From: Prorocentrum cordatum
Taxonomy: Eukaryota > Sar > Dinophyceae > Prorocentrales > Prorocentraceae
DNA: 64,000 nt
Reading direction: 5' to 3'
NCBI GenBank assembly: GCA_963575745.1
Contig: CAUYUJ010014620.1
Coordinates: forward strand, 305,006 to 369,005
Below the pieces are notes generated by a model. The model made no database searches. It was not told the DNA's origin and saw only the letters and a list, made by a program, of their open reading frames with translations. A program made the translations under genes and the position numbers. This document shows, one piece after another, positions 9,345-20,609 of the stretch; position 1 is the first letter of the stretch, and every line of letters begins with the position of its first letter.

Positions 9345-9573
9345 AAGGCGTCGGGATGAGGCCGACAAGGTACGGCACGAGCGAGAAAGGTTGCGCTTGA
9401 AAGCCGTTTTCTTCCTCACCAGAGGTCCCTCGGAGGCTACCACAACTGGCGCCAAAATGTGGATGCCGCCACACGCCGAAAGACAGGCTGAAAGGCGTCG
9501 GGACGAGGCCGACAACGTACGGCACGAGCGAGAAAACGGCTGCGCTTGGAAGTCGTGTTCTTCCTCACCAGAC
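9345..9573. repeat. 84-bp direct duplication
   Basis: A block containing GAGGCCGACAA and GTACGGCACGAGCGAGAAA is present at about 9345-9428 and again at 9491-9573, offset 146 bp. The first copy abuts the solo F2 arm. Confidence 0.75.
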
Positions 9574-9680
9574 GTCCCACGCTGGATCCCAGCCAACGCT
9601 CTGGGGAGTGCACCGTGACAGCGCACGTCGTGCGGGCCTGCACGGGCGGCAGCACGCAACGAACGTGTCACGAACTACGG

Positions 9681-9810
9681 AGCAAGAGGAGGAGGAGGAG
9701 GAGGAGGAGGAGGACGAGGACGAGGATGAGGAGGAGGCGGCGGGCGAGGAGGAGGAGGAGGAGGAGGAGGAGGAGGAGGAGAAGGAGAGGACGAGGAGGA
9801 GGGAAACGAC
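9681..9810. repeat. GGA microsatellite
   Basis: A (GGA)n array with GAC, GCG and GAT interruptions. Confidence 0.9.
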
Positions 9811-9938
9811 CGCTGCGCACAACGCGCGGCGAGAGCACACGGGGCGAGGACGCGGACGCGGGGAAGAACAGCACGGGAAAGATCAGCCCAGAGCGAACAC
9901 CCGTCTTTCTCCGCATGAATGCATTCATCATGAACCAC
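9811..9938 (-). CDS. Possible exon, unidentified
   Basis: A minus-strand block of about 45 codons, including CSLWADLSRAVLPRVRVLAP, with mostly G/C third positions. It runs directly into the complement of the GGA array at its 3' side, which weakens the case. No family recognised. Confidence 0.25.
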
Positions 9939-10202
9939 GTGAAACGAACCAATATTGGAAATCCCGCTCCGAGGAAAACGAATTCCCAGTTTCCAACGTC
10001 AGGAAAGATGCCCCGCAGGTCCCGCTTCCGAAACATGCACCCCAGGTGACGCATTCGACCAGGCATGTATATGACCGCGAAACTGTCAGCTTCGGCCCCA
10101 GCAGATCCTTAGGGCCAAACGCAAGGACATCGGCAGAAACCAACCACAACGGCCTCGAACAAAACGTGAAATCTGGTTTGAAACTTAACATCGTCCTTGC
10201 TA

Positions 10203-10435
10203 TTAGGCCTCGAGGATGCCGATAGGATCGTCATCGGGGCGATACTTCGGCATCGGCTGCCCTCCAGCCAGCAGAGACTTACCCTTGAACTCGGAAGCTC
10301 GAGCAACACCCAGCCCAGCAGCAGCCTCTTGCAGCACAGCACGCCACGAACAATCGGGATCCACAATCGGACGGTGCCCCACGGAAGTGACGGTAGCCAC
10401 GGTATCCAACAATTCGTGCCAGGGATGCCGGAGTG
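10203..10435 (-). CDS. Terminal exon of an unidentified gene
   Basis: About 76 codons ending at a TAA (10205-10203). The peptide includes HPWHELLDTVATVTSVGHRP and ends PMPKYRPDDDPIGILEA. Composition is protein-like and third positions are largely G/C or T, unlike the repeats around it. The upstream end coincides with the fold-back element F11, so the exon border is uncertain: an open frame continues through the element to 10676. I recognise no domain. An ordered terminal exon is the simplest reading. Confidence 0.5.
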
Positions 10436-10599
10436 GGCAAGCGCGTTCCACTACTCGCAGATCAACTACTCGCAAATTGCCTGGATCCGCCGCGGGGGGG
10501 GCACGATATATGACATGAAGGAAGGCATACTTTCTGGACGTTTGCGAGTCGGCACTTTGCAAGCGGGCACTTTGCGAGTAGTGGAACGCGCTCGGCGAG
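10436..10599. mobile_element. Fold-back element F11 at an exon border
   Basis: Inverted arms of about 20 bp: AGCGCGTTCCACTACTCGCA at 10440-10459 and its complement at 10573-10592. A 6-bp direct repeat GGAGTG lies outside (10430-10435 and 10600-10605) and may be a target duplication. On the minus strand the element sits exactly at the 5' border of the terminal exon, so it may be intron sequence or an insertion into a gene. Confidence 0.55.
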
Positions 10600-11040
10600 G
10601 GAGTGTCCTCAGACATAGTCCCGATGCATCCGTGGAGCAAAGTTGGAGGGCTGGGAATGGGCACCAACACCAACACAGGTGATCCCAGATTTCGGTGCTG
10701 GTGATCATGTTTCGGTCACCCTGGACGCCAGAATATGACCACCACCACCACCGAGATCGGGATCTTCTTCCCCTGGTGGATGCAACACCGCCGATCTTGG
10801 TGCTGGTGTCAATCTCTAGGCCTGCGACAGAGGCCTTGGCAACCTCAGCGACGCCATCCGAGCCAGCACGCGGCGAGGCGAGCGAGGCGCCGAGCGCAGG
10901 CTCGGAGAGGCAGGAGGGGGAAGCGATCGGGCGCGGCGCGGCGGACGCGAAGCCATCACGCAACACGCTTTTTGATCTGCGGGGCGAGAGCGAGCCTCTT
11001 CCGCTAAAAGCTAGGCGGGCTACGCACAGCTTCAATTAGG
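10600..11040 (-). CDS. Possible upstream exons of the 10.2 kb gene
   Basis: Minus-strand frames here include DGVAEVAKASVAGLEIDTST (about 10800-10860), which looks protein-like, and a proline-rich stretch near 10640. Two similar pieces, CACCAGCACCAAGATC and CACCAGCACCGAAATC, occur about 100 bp apart. Splice borders could not be fixed. Listed because it would extend the gene ending at 10203. Confidence 0.25.
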
Positions 11041-11312
11041 GAGACAGGAAGGCGGGGCCTCAGGCGGCACAGGACAGCCAGGGGCACAGGAAGGCGGGGC
11101 CTCAGGCGGCCGGAGCGGGCGGGGCCCGCAATCACGCAACACACAGGAGGGTGGGGTATCACAACCGAGAGCCCGGGGAATGACTGGGCCGCTTGGGGGG
11201 GGGGGGGGCGGGTGGGGAGGCGGGAGAGGAGGAAAGGCGAGGCGCGAGGGGAGAATGCTGCGCCGAAGCGTTCCGGAGCGCCGCGGACTGATCCTGCACG
11301 CCATGCAGATTC

Positions 11313-11435
11313 AAGTGTAGTAAGTGGCAGTGGGCTTCAACTTCGCCTTCCACATCTCGCTGAGCAGCGACAAAGCCCGCTGCCACTGCCCTCCTTTCCC
11401 GCACGCGCTGATCCCAGAGTTATAGCTGATGGTGG
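11313..11435 (-). pseudogene. PPR fragment, one unit
   Basis: One unit containing YNSGISACGKGGQWQRAL and ending AKLKP, then a few codons and a stop. TGC-rich low-complexity DNA begins 3' on the plus strand within 50 bp, an arrangement also seen at 28.9-29.3 kb. Confidence 0.6.
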
Positions 11436-11479
11436 TGAATAGGGCTTACCCGTGGACAACCGCCCAAGCAATGACTCGC

Positions 11480-12990
11480 GTGCAAGGCTTGGAATGGCTG
11501 TTTGACTGCTTGCCTGCTGTCCCGCTTGCGTGGCTACTCCATTGGTGCCCTGGCAACTTGCGGCCTGCTTGCCTGCCTTTATGATGATTTTCTCTTCAAC
11601 TCGCTGCGGCTCACTACCGCCTGCGATTGTTTGGAAATGGCAGATAATTTCCCCTTCGTGTTGCTGCTGGCCGCTGCTTGCTCATCATCTGCTGCGGTGC
11701 TGCTACTGCGGTCTGTTACCCGCGGCTGTTCCTTTATTTGGTTTTCTGCCTGCTGACACCCGTTGCCGTTTGCGGGTGCTTGCTGCAGCTTGCTGCAACC
11801 TGATGCTGGTGCGTGCTGATGCGTGTTTGCTGATTGCTTGCTGCTCGTCGCTGCTGCCCGCTGCTGCGTGTTGCAGCTGCTTGCCAACTCCGCTTGCTAT
11901 TGCTGCCTGCTCTTGCTGCTAGCAATGTATTGCTTGTGGCTGATGGCTGCTCGTGGCTGCTCGTGGCTACTACTTCTGTTCTTAGCCCTGTTTCTGCTGG
12001 CCATGATGCTGCTGACAAGTCTCCCTGCACCGCTGAAATCTCTTGACCCCACCTGCACTTGCTTGGCTGGCCTGCTGACCTGCTTGCGTGCTGTCATGAG
12101 CGCATGGCTGCTAAGTTGCCTGCTGCCCTGTCAACTCTTTTCCCGACGTTCCTGCTTGGGTGCTAGCCTGTTGGCCCGATGTCATGTTTGACGGATCGTC
12201 TGTTTGCCGGCTTGCCTGCTTGCTTGCTTCACTGATTGCCCGTCCGTTCGCTCCCTTCCGATTGCTGTTGTTTGCTGCCGCTTGGTCCTGGCTGGTGTCA
12301 TTTGTTTCAGCTTGCAACATATGCAGTTACTGCCTGTCTGCTGCTGCGGGGAGCCACTTGCTGTGGCTTATTGCTGATGACTGCTGCGCTGTACTGCTGC
12401 TGTACACGCGCGCTTCAGTTGCTCGCTGCTTTCTGCCGCTGCTGTCGTCTGCTGCAGGCTGGTTATGTCTGTCTGCACCTGCTTGCGTGCTGCCCTGGCA
12501 AGCCTAGCAGCCCAAAACCTTGCTTAGCATGCTTGTCTGTTTCTGTGGCTGCTAATATGCTTGCCCGACAGCTTGGTTGCCTGCCTCTCTGATTGTGGGC
12601 AGGCATAATTGCCTGTTGTGTTGCTTGCTTGCTTCATTTCCTGTTGCTGCTGCTGCTGCTGCTCAATGATAATTGCCGCTACTGCCAGTCACGTTTTTAT
12701 GTTTTGCTGTTGCTGCCGCCTGCTGTTTACATGTGCGAGTTGTATTTGCTGCGGATGGGTGTTCTGCTTGCTGTTGTGTCGTGCTGCTTGTTGATGTGTG
12801 CCTGCTGCATCAAGCTGCGTGCTATTGCTTAGTGCTGGTGATGTGCACGTGTGCTGATGCTGCCGCTAGCTGTCGCATGTCGCTGACCGCTACTACGGAC
12901 TGCTGCAAGCTGATGATTGATCATGTTTGCTGATGTTCTTTGCTGCGGTTGCTTGCTGTTGATTGATTCGCTGCGGCTGGTATCTGCTGC
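11480..12990. repeat. 1.5-kb TGC/CTG-rich low-complexity region
   Basis: Plus-strand DNA made largely of TGCTTGCTGCTGCC-like words, strongly short of adenine. Frames give Leu/Cys-rich (plus) and Gln/Ala/Ser-rich (minus) artefacts. Part of it (about 12190-12290, CTGCTTGCTTGCTTCACTGA) resembles 30700-30760, so this is a dispersed family and not only a simple composition bias. Confidence 0.7.
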
Positions 12991-13144
12991 TTCTGGGAAT
13001 TTCTCTCGGCTCCGAGATTGTTATGGTGCCGTCCTGGGCTGTCTGGGAGCTCATGTGGGTTTATGGGGCCACGTTAGAAATGGCCCAGACCCTTTGTGGA
13101 GCCATCTGAAAACGAGCACTTCTGAGAGGCGGAACAAATGTCCA

Positions 13145-13255
13145 GAACTTCCCTGCACAAAACATCAAAAACAACAACATCATCAACAACAACTACAACA
13201 CCGTCATCAACAACAACAACACCACCAACAACAACAACAACAACAATCACTTTAC
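13145..13255. repeat. CAA/AAC microsatellite
   Basis: Imperfect AAC/CAA triplets with CATC and ACACCA interruptions, at the left edge of satellite copy A. Confidence 0.85.
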
Positions 13256-13259
13256 CCGA

Positions 13260-14040
13260 ACGCTCAGTGTTCTCACCAGTGCCAGGGTTTTCATGCGACG
13301 CCAGCCAATACCCCCACTTTGTGGGGGGGGCAGTGCAAGCTCTACCAAATATCCACACGACTCTTCGCCACCACCCACACCCAGCTTCCCGCCCTATGAC
13401 GTTCGGACACTTCACTTCGTGGCATGCGGACGACCGTGGCTACTATTCAGGGCCCCGCGGCCGACGACGACGGCGTGCGCGCGCGAAGAAAAAACGAATG
13501 TGTCCCGCATGGTATTATTTGACAGGGATGATGGCCCTGGCAGGTGCGCAACCGTTGTCGCAGAAGTTCGAAAAAGTTGCTCGCAAAAGCCCGTTTGACA
13601 GAAATGTTTAAAAAGTGTTGGGTTTCCTACGAATCCGCAAGAGCGCGCGGGATGAGATTTTGACATTTTTTTGTTGAAAAACCATTGGTTTTTTGATGTT
13701 TTTATGTTAAAATCGCTCCGAACACTAAGGTTTTGGAAGGATTTCGTCTTGCGCGCGCGAATGTCCACTTTACCTTATTTTTTGCAAGGGATTCTTGAAA
13801 TTTGATTATATTAGAACAAGAAATGTCATTTTATAGTGTTTTTTGCAAGGGAAAACGGATTACAACAAAACAACCGGATCTGGATCACATCGTTTTACCT
13901 GAGGCTTCCTCACGAAAATGATGAAAATGTGGCTGCGGCCTAGGCGCGGCGGGGGGGGCGTGCACCAGGGGGCCCAACAATAATTATTCTTTAGAAGTAA
14001 TAATATTCAACAACAACAACAACAACAACAACAACAAGGT
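13260..14040 (+). repeat. CAA-flanked satellite, copy A
   Basis: A ~750-bp unit starting near CTCACCAGTGCCAGGGTTTT and ending near CAATAATTATTCTTTAGAAG followed by (CAA)n. Copies B (16990-18055) and C (18075-18835) are nearly identical over most of the length. The right part is AT-rich, with repeated TTTTTTGCAAGGGA words. Frames inside are conserved only because the DNA is; I do not call a protein. A diverged piece is at 50690-50940. Confidence 0.85.
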
Positions 14041-14204
14041 ACACCCCGGGACTGCGACCCCGTCACCCCCGGTTCCTCTCCTGGGCTCCCCCCTTCCGCG
14101 CAACCCGGACCTGCCGCCCCGTGCGGACCACCCCCTCCCCACCACCACCAACCAACCAACCAACCAGCTCTCGCTGCAACACAAAAAAAAACTGTATATC
14201 ACCT
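14041..14204. other. C-rich linker
   Basis: GC-rich spacer between satellite A and the long GGA array; contains a short CCAA repeat (AACCAACCAACCAACCA). Confidence 0.5.
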
Positions 14205-15113
14205 ATGGGAAGAAGGAGGAGGAGGAAGGACGACGAGGAGGACGGAGGGAGGAGACGGAGGAAGGAGGAGGGGGAAGGAGGAGGAGGAAGGAGGAAGGAG
14301 GAGGAGGAGGAAGGAGGAGGACGGAGGAGGAGGAAGGAGGAGGAGGACGGAGGGAGGAGACGGAGGAAGGAGGAGGAGGAAGGAAAAAGGAGAAGGAGGA
14401 AGGAGGAAGGAGGAGGAGGAAGGAGGAAGGAGGAAGGAGGAAGGAGGAAGGAGGAAGGAGGAAGGAGGATGGAGGAGGAAGGAGCAGGAGGAAGAGGAAG
14501 GAGGAAGGAGGAAGGAGGAAGGAGGAGGAGGAGGAGGAGGAAGGAGGAAGGAGGAAGGAGAGGAGGAAAGGAGGAGGAGGAGGAGGAGGAGGATGAAGGA
14601 GGAAGGAGGAAGGAGGAGGAGGAGGAGGAGGAGGAGGAAGGAGGAGGAGGAGGAGGAAGGAGGAGGAAGAGGAGGAAGGGAAGGAGGAAGGAGGAGGAGG
14701 AAGGAGGAGGAGGAGGAGGAGGAGGAAGGAGGAGGAGGACGGAGGAGGAGGAGACGGAGACGGAGGAAGGAGGAGGAGGAAGGAAAAAGGAGAAGGAGGA
14801 GGAGGAAGGAGGGAGGAGGAGGAGGAAGGAGGAAGGATGAAGGAGGAAGGAGGAAGGAGGAAGGAGGAAGGAGGAAGGAGGGAAGGAGGAAGGAGGAAGG
14901 AGGAAGGAGGAGGAGAGGAGGAAGGAGGAAGGAGGAGGAGGAGGAGGAGGAAGGAGAAGGAGGGGAGGAGGAAGGAGGAAGGAGGAAGGAGGAGGAGGAA
15001 GGAGGAAGGAGGAAGGAGGAAGGAGGAAGGAGGAAGGAGGAAGGAGAAGGAGGAAGGAGGACGAGGAAGGAGGAAGGAGGAAGGAGGAGGAAGGAGGAAG
15101 GAGGAGGGAGGAG
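14205..15113. repeat. 900-bp GGA/GGAAGGA microsatellite
   Basis: The longest purine tract of the window: mixed GGA and GGAAGGA motifs with occasional GAC. All-purine on the plus strand over nearly 900 bp, so it could form triplex DNA; that is a property of such tracts in general and not shown here. Confidence 0.95.
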
Positions 15114-15765
15114 AGGATTATCGGATCGAAAGTGGTCTGACCACCTCAGCTCAGGGCGTCTCGGAACCCAGCATTGCGAGGATCTCTCAGGCAGGAGTGG
15201 CATGACCACCTGCTCAGGGCATCTGGGAACCCAGAGTTGTGAGGGTATCAGGCGAAAGAGTACGAGAGTCAGACGTCAGAGCTGCGAGAATGTCTCAGGC
15301 GACAGTGGCCTGACCACCTCAACTCTGGGCATATCAGAACCGAGACTTGCGAGGATGTCTGAGGCGAAAATGGCTGGACCACCATGGGGCAGGACATCTC
15401 CGAGATCAGAGTTGTGCGGATGTTGAAGGCGAAAGTGGTCTAACCACCTCAGCTCAGAGCGTCTCGGAACCCAGAGTTGCGAGGATGTCTCAAGCGAAAG
15501 TGGCTGGGCCACCATGAGGCAAGGCATCTCCGAGGTCAGAATTGCGAGGATGTCTCAGGCGAAAGTGGCCAAATCACCTCATGTCAAAACATATCGGCCT
15601 CCATTGTGCCGACGATGTCCCGCGCGGAACTGGCCGGAAGATTTCGAGACCCGCATTTGCGAACCCGGAGTGGTGAGGATGCCCTGTAGGCGAGGGTGCC
15701 CAGATCATCTCAAGCCGCGGCATCTTGGAGCCAAGACTTCCGAGGATGTCTCACGCGGAACGGGC
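15114..15765 (+). repeat. ~64-bp minisatellite
   Basis: About nine degenerate units with consensus pieces GCGAGGATGTCTCAGGCGAA, GTGGCCTGACCACCTCA and TCGGAACCCAGAGTT. Related shorter words (TCAGGCGGGAGC, GCGATTCTTG) recur at 19050-19200 and 20350-20520, suggesting a wider family. Confidence 0.8.
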
Positions 15766-15766
15766 C

Positions 15767-15902
15767 TCCTCCTTCTCCTCCTCCTCCTCCTCCTCCTCCT
15801 CCTCCCTCCTCCTCCCCCTCCTCCTCCTCCTCCTCACCATCATCATCCACCATCATCATCATCATCATCATCACCATCACCACCACCACCACCACCCACC
15901 AC

Positions 15903-15985
<83 letters not shown>

Positions 15986-15986
15986 A

Positions 15987-16082
<96 letters not shown>

Positions 16083-16338
16083 TTTCATCGTCGTCATCAT
16101 CATCACCACAACCACAACCATCATCATCAACATCATCACCAGCAGCATCATCATCAACATCATCATCATAATCATCATCATCTGCATGATCATCATCATC
16201 ATCATCATCATCATCTTCATCTTCATCTTCATCTTCATCGTCATCATCACCGCAACCACCACCATCATCATCATCATCAACATCATCACCAGCAGCATCA
16301 TCATCAACATCATCATCATAATCATCATCATCTGCATC

Positions 16339-16369
<31 letters not shown>

Positions 16370-16420
16370 CCATCATCATCATCATCGCCGTCATTATCAT
16401 CATAATCGTCCCCCTCCCCT
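15767..16420. repeat. TCC array joined to 580-bp ATC array
   Basis: (TCC)n to about 15836, then (ATC/CAT)n to about 16420 with CAC, AAC and TTC variants. Inside, a block containing ACATCATCACCAGCAGCATC occurs twice (about 16129 and 16279), showing internal duplication of roughly 150 bp. Confidence 0.95.
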
Positions 16421-16909
16421 CATCATCGTCCCTCCTTCCACCCCTTATCATCGTCATCATCCCTCCCCTCCCGTCCCTCCTCCCTCCCTTCCAGCCCCTC
16501 CTGCTGCCGCTGCTTCCCTTTTCCGCTTCCCAGAAGACATAAAGAGAGCGAGGAAGATAGAGAGACAGAGACAGAGACAGAGACAGAGACAGAGACAGAG
16601 AGAGAGAGAGAGAGACGCACGCACAAACGCACACACGCGCTCTGGCGGCCGCATGAAACGTAGACTGAAAGAGAAAACGTGCCGCATTGAATAGCAATAT
16701 CCCTAATGAACCTTGGTGAACCTTGAGGAAGACGCCCAAGACGGCCCCCCAGGCCCCCCAGACGGCCCCAGACGGCTCCACAGGACCCCCCCAGACGGCG
16801 AGTGGGACCCCAGGATGGCCCAAGAGGGCCCCCAGACGGGGGGGAATCGGGGGGAGGGGTTGGTTGGTTGGTGTGGTGGGGGGGGCTGGGGGGCCAGACC
16901 CGGTGGCTT
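16421..16909. other. C-rich spacer, GA run and GGGCC-type repeat
   Basis: CCCTCC-rich DNA, then a GACAGA/GA run at 16555-16615, then about 100 bp of reversed GGGCC-type repeat (CCAAGACGGCCCCC) at 16735-16830. Confidence 0.6.
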
Positions 16910-16911
16910 TC

Positions 16912-16987
<76 letters not shown>
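16910..16987. repeat. CAA microsatellite
   Basis: A (CAA)n array of about 26 uninterrupted units immediately before satellite copy B. Confidence 0.95.
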
Positions 16988-16989
<2 letters not shown>

Positions 16990-18055
16990 TACTAGCACGT
17001 GGGGACACTCCGTTCTCACCAGTGCCAGGGTTTTCATAGGAGGCGGGCAATACCCCCACTTTGTGGGGGGGCCGGTTCAAGCTCTACCAAATTTCCAAAC
17101 GACTCTTCGCCACCACCCACACCCAGCTTCCCGCCCTATGACGTTCGGACACTTCACTTCGTGGCATGCGGACGACCGTGGCTACTATTCAGGGCCCCGC
17201 GGCCGACGACGACGGCGTGCGCGCGCGAAGAAAAAACGAATGTGTCCCGCATGGTACTATTTGACAGCAAGGGACTGTGGCCCCTGGCAGGCGCGCGAAC
17301 CCCGTTGCAAGAGCGTGCGAAAGTAGCTCGCGCGAGCTCATGTAACATAAATGTTGGAAAACCATTGGTTTTTTTAGGATTCGGACAGCGCGCGCGGGTA
17401 GAAATTTTGAAAAGTCGTGCAGGTGTTTTTCGAGGACCTACGGTGCGATTCGTGTGATTTTATGATGCGCGGTGCTAAAATTCTTAAGAAGCCCAATGGT
17501 TTTTGGAGATTTCGGCGTGCGCGCGCGAAGAAAAAACGAATGTGTCCCGCATGGTATTATTTGACAGGGATGATGGCCCTGGCAGGTGCGCAACCGTTGT
17601 CGCAGAAGTTCGAAAAAGTTGCTCGCAAAAGCCCGTTTGACAGAAATGTTTAAAAAGTGTTGGGTTTCCTACGAATCCGCAAGAGCGCGCGGGATGAGAT
17701 TTTGACATTTTTTTGTTGAAAAACCATTGGTTTTTTGATGTTTTTATGTTAAAATCGCTGCGAACACTAAGGTTTTGGAAGGATTTCGTCTTGCGCGCGC
17801 GAATGTCCACTTTACCTTATTTTTTGCAAGGGATTCTTGAAATTTGATTATATTAGAACAAGAAATGTCATTTCTATTGTTTTTTGCAAGGGAAAGCGGA
17901 TTACAACAAAACAACCGGATCCTGTACACACCCTCTTTTCTGAGGCTTCCTCACGAAAATGATGAAAATGTAGCTGCGGCCTAGGCGGCGCAGGGGGGGC
18001 GCGCACCAGGGGGCCCAACAATAATTATTCTTTAGAATTAATAATGTTCAACAAC
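16990..18055 (+). repeat. CAA-flanked satellite, copy B with internal insertion
   Basis: Same unit as copy A, but about 270 bp longer: after the shared CGAATGTGTCCCGCATGGTA it diverges (17265-17520) into a variant of other parts of the unit and then resumes at the same GTGCGCGCGCGAAGAAAAAA word. The junction words are duplicated, as expected for an unequal exchange inside the satellite. Confidence 0.8.
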
Positions 18056-18835
18056 AACAACAACAACAACAACAATTACTAGCACGTGGGGACACTCCGT
18101 TCTCACCAGTGCCAGGGTTTTCATAGGAGGCGGGCAATACCCCCACTTTGTGGGGGGGCCGGTTCAAGCTCTACCAAATTTCCAAACGACTCTTCGCCAC
18201 CACCCACACCCAGCTTCCCGCCCTATGACGTTCGGACACTTCACTTCGTGGCATGCGGACGACCGTGGCTACTATTCAGGGCCCCGCGGCCGACGACGAC
18301 GGCGTGCGCGCGCGAAGAAAAAACGAATGTGTCCCGCATGGTATTATTTGACAGGGATGATGGCCCTGGCAGGTGCGCAACCGTTGTTGCAGAAGTTCGA
18401 AAAAGTTGCTCGCAAAAGCCCGTTTGACAGAAATGATTAAAAAGTGTTGGGTTTCCTACGAATCCGCAAGAGCGCGCGGGATGAAATTTTGACATTTTTT
18501 TTGAAAAACCATTGGTTTTTTGATGTTTTTATGTTAAAATCGCTACGAAAACTAAGGTTTTGGAAGGATTTCGCCTTGCGCACGCGAATGTCCACTTTAC
18601 CTTGTTTTTTTGCAAGGGATTCTTGAAGTTTGGTTATGTTAGAACAAGAAATGTCCACTTTAACTTATTTTTTGCAAGGGAAAACCGATCGTAACAACAC
18701 AACCGGATCCGGACCAACCCGTTTTGCCTGAGACTTCCTCACGAATAGATGAAAATGAGGCTGCGGCCTAGGCGCGGCGAGGGGGTCGTGCACCAGGGGT
18801 CCCAACAATAATTATTCTTTAGAAGTAATAATGTT
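18056..18835 (+). repeat. CAA-flanked satellite, copy C
   Basis: Preceded by a short (CAA)n (about 18050-18074), nearly identical to copy A over its length, with scattered changes and small indels. Confidence 0.85.
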
Positions 18836-18887
18836 CAACGACGGCAACACCAACGACGACAACAACGAGACCAACAACAACAACAGC

Positions 18888-18933
<46 letters not shown>

Positions 18934-18940
18934 TCAACAA
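18836..18940. repeat. CAA microsatellite
   Basis: Imperfect then perfect (CAA)n to about 18935, closing the satellite cluster. Confidence 0.9.
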
Positions 18941-19790
18941 GACCAACCCGGGTGCGGGCCCCGGGGGAAGCACTTCCTGAATAAGCTGCAGCGAGTCTTA
19001 AGCGTGAGCACAACACCTTGGTGCCTGAATGTCGGGAGCGCGGCGATAGAGTAAATTGCAGTGAATTCCAACGCAAGAGCGCGATTCTTGCGTCATCGCA
19101 AGCAAATCTCCAGCGAGAGCCCGGTTCCTTAGTGAAACGCGAGGAAATCTCAGGCGGGAGCGGGGGTCCTGGCTACATTGTGAGGAAATATCAGGCGGGA
19201 GCCGTTGTTGTTGTAATCAAGGGACCAAAAACGCAGTTTGAGCCCCGTGACTTTCGTATAATAAAAAAGGAACGAGCCCCAGGGGAAGCACTTCAATTGA
19301 AAAACGCAATGGTCACCGGAGAGGGGATCAACAAAATAATTATTTTAGTAACGAGTTCAACAACAACAACAACAATCATTTTAAGACTGCTCGTTCCTGT
19401 CTGCTCACGTGCCAATCAATACGTATATCCCAAATCCTCGGTGCCCGCCCTCGTCGTTTTCGATCGTACCCCCCTGACGGAATATTTTCCTTCCCTGCGA
19501 CGCGTGTTTAGTGCAGCCCCCAAAACAAGGAAAGAGAAGACGGGTGGAAGGGGGAGGGGGAAGAATGGAGCACGAGAGAAATTCGCAGGAGGGGTGCAGG
19601 GCCAGGGAGCAGAAAACAAGTGGTAGAACCAGACGGGCAAATCGGGTGGGCAGACCCACAGCGGGCAGGTCGGGAAGGCGAGCCCAGGCGACGAGGACGA
19701 GCAGGCGGGTTGCTGAGGCGTGGGTCCTGCACAATTCGCGAGGAACTCTCGAGCGATAGCGCGATTCCCAAGTAAATCGTGACAAACGCC
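18941..19790. other. Degenerate TCAGGCGGGAGC-type repeat and unassigned DNA
   Basis: At 19050-19200 the words GCGAGGAAATCTCAGGCGGG and GTGAGGAAATATCAGGCGGG recur at about 47-bp spacing. A short (CAA)n lies near 19362. The rest is unassigned; no coding block. Confidence 0.5.
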
Positions 19791-19792
19791 AG

Positions 19793-20330
19793 CGTGGGCC
19801 ACGAAGGCCATAAAATCAGAGGCCACAGAGGGCAGCGACGGGGCCACTGAGGGCAGCACCAGGGCCACGAAAGGCATGAAGGGAGTCACAAAGTGCGACA
19901 GCGGGGCCACGAAGGGCATGCATATGGGGCCACGACGGGCGCGAGCGAGCGGGGGCCACGAAGGGCATTTGTATACGGGGCCACAAAAGGCGACAACAGA
20001 GCCACTGAGGGCAGCAAAGGGGCCACGAAGGGCAGCACCGGGGCCACGAAGGGCGACAGCGGGGCCACGGAAGGGCATGCAAATGGGGCCACGACGGGCG
20101 CGTGCGAGCGGGAGCCACGAGGAACATAGAATGCAGGGCCAAAAAGGGCAGCGACGGGGCCACTGAGGGTAGGGCCACGAAGGGCAGCGAGCGAAGGCGA
20201 CCGCGGAACCAGGACGGGCAAAGAGGGGCAGCGAAGGCCGGCGAAGGGCAGCGAGCGGCGACTGCAGTCATCAACGGGCTGGTCGGGCGGGCAAGCCCCG
20301 ACGGGCGGGTCGAGCGGGCGGGTCGTTGAA
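19793..20330 (+). repeat. GGGGCCACGAAGGGCA tandem repeat
   Basis: Degenerate 21-36-bp units built on GGGGCCACGAAGGGCA. Minus-strand frames give FVAPLLP-type repeats that are artefacts. Confidence 0.8.
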
Positions 20331-20600
20331 GCGTGAATCTTGCTTGAACCGCCAAGCAATATGTAGCGGGAGCGCGATTCCTGAGTGTCGAGGACCGGCA
20401 TCTGGATAAATGGCAAGAAACTGTCAAGCCAAGCGGCTCGGTGGTAAGTTGCGAGGTCCCAAGCGAAAACGCGATTCTGAAATAGATTGTCAGGAAGTAT
20501 CAGGCGGGAACCGCAGCTTGCACGGCCGTTTGGAAGATGAGGGAGAGGAAAAAAGAAGGAGGAAGAGGAGGAGGTGAACGAGGAGGGGGAGGATTGACGT
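20331..20600. other. Degenerate minisatellite remnant
   Basis: Scattered copies of GCGATTCCTGAGT, GCGAGGTCCCAAGCG and TATCAGGCGGGAAC, related to 19050-19200 and 15114-15765, then a purine-rich stretch. Confidence 0.45.
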
Positions 20601-20609
20601 CTTTGATAA

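Noticed and set aside
14199-16988. Frames of 200-380 codons of Glu/Arg/Gly, His, Ile, Met or Ser runs
   Set aside because: Direct products of the GGA and ATC arrays.
13138-18495. Repeated 80-110-codon frames conserved among satellite copies
   Set aside because: Conservation is at DNA level over the whole unit, including frames with stops and AT-rich non-coding parts; opposite-strand frames are equally conserved.
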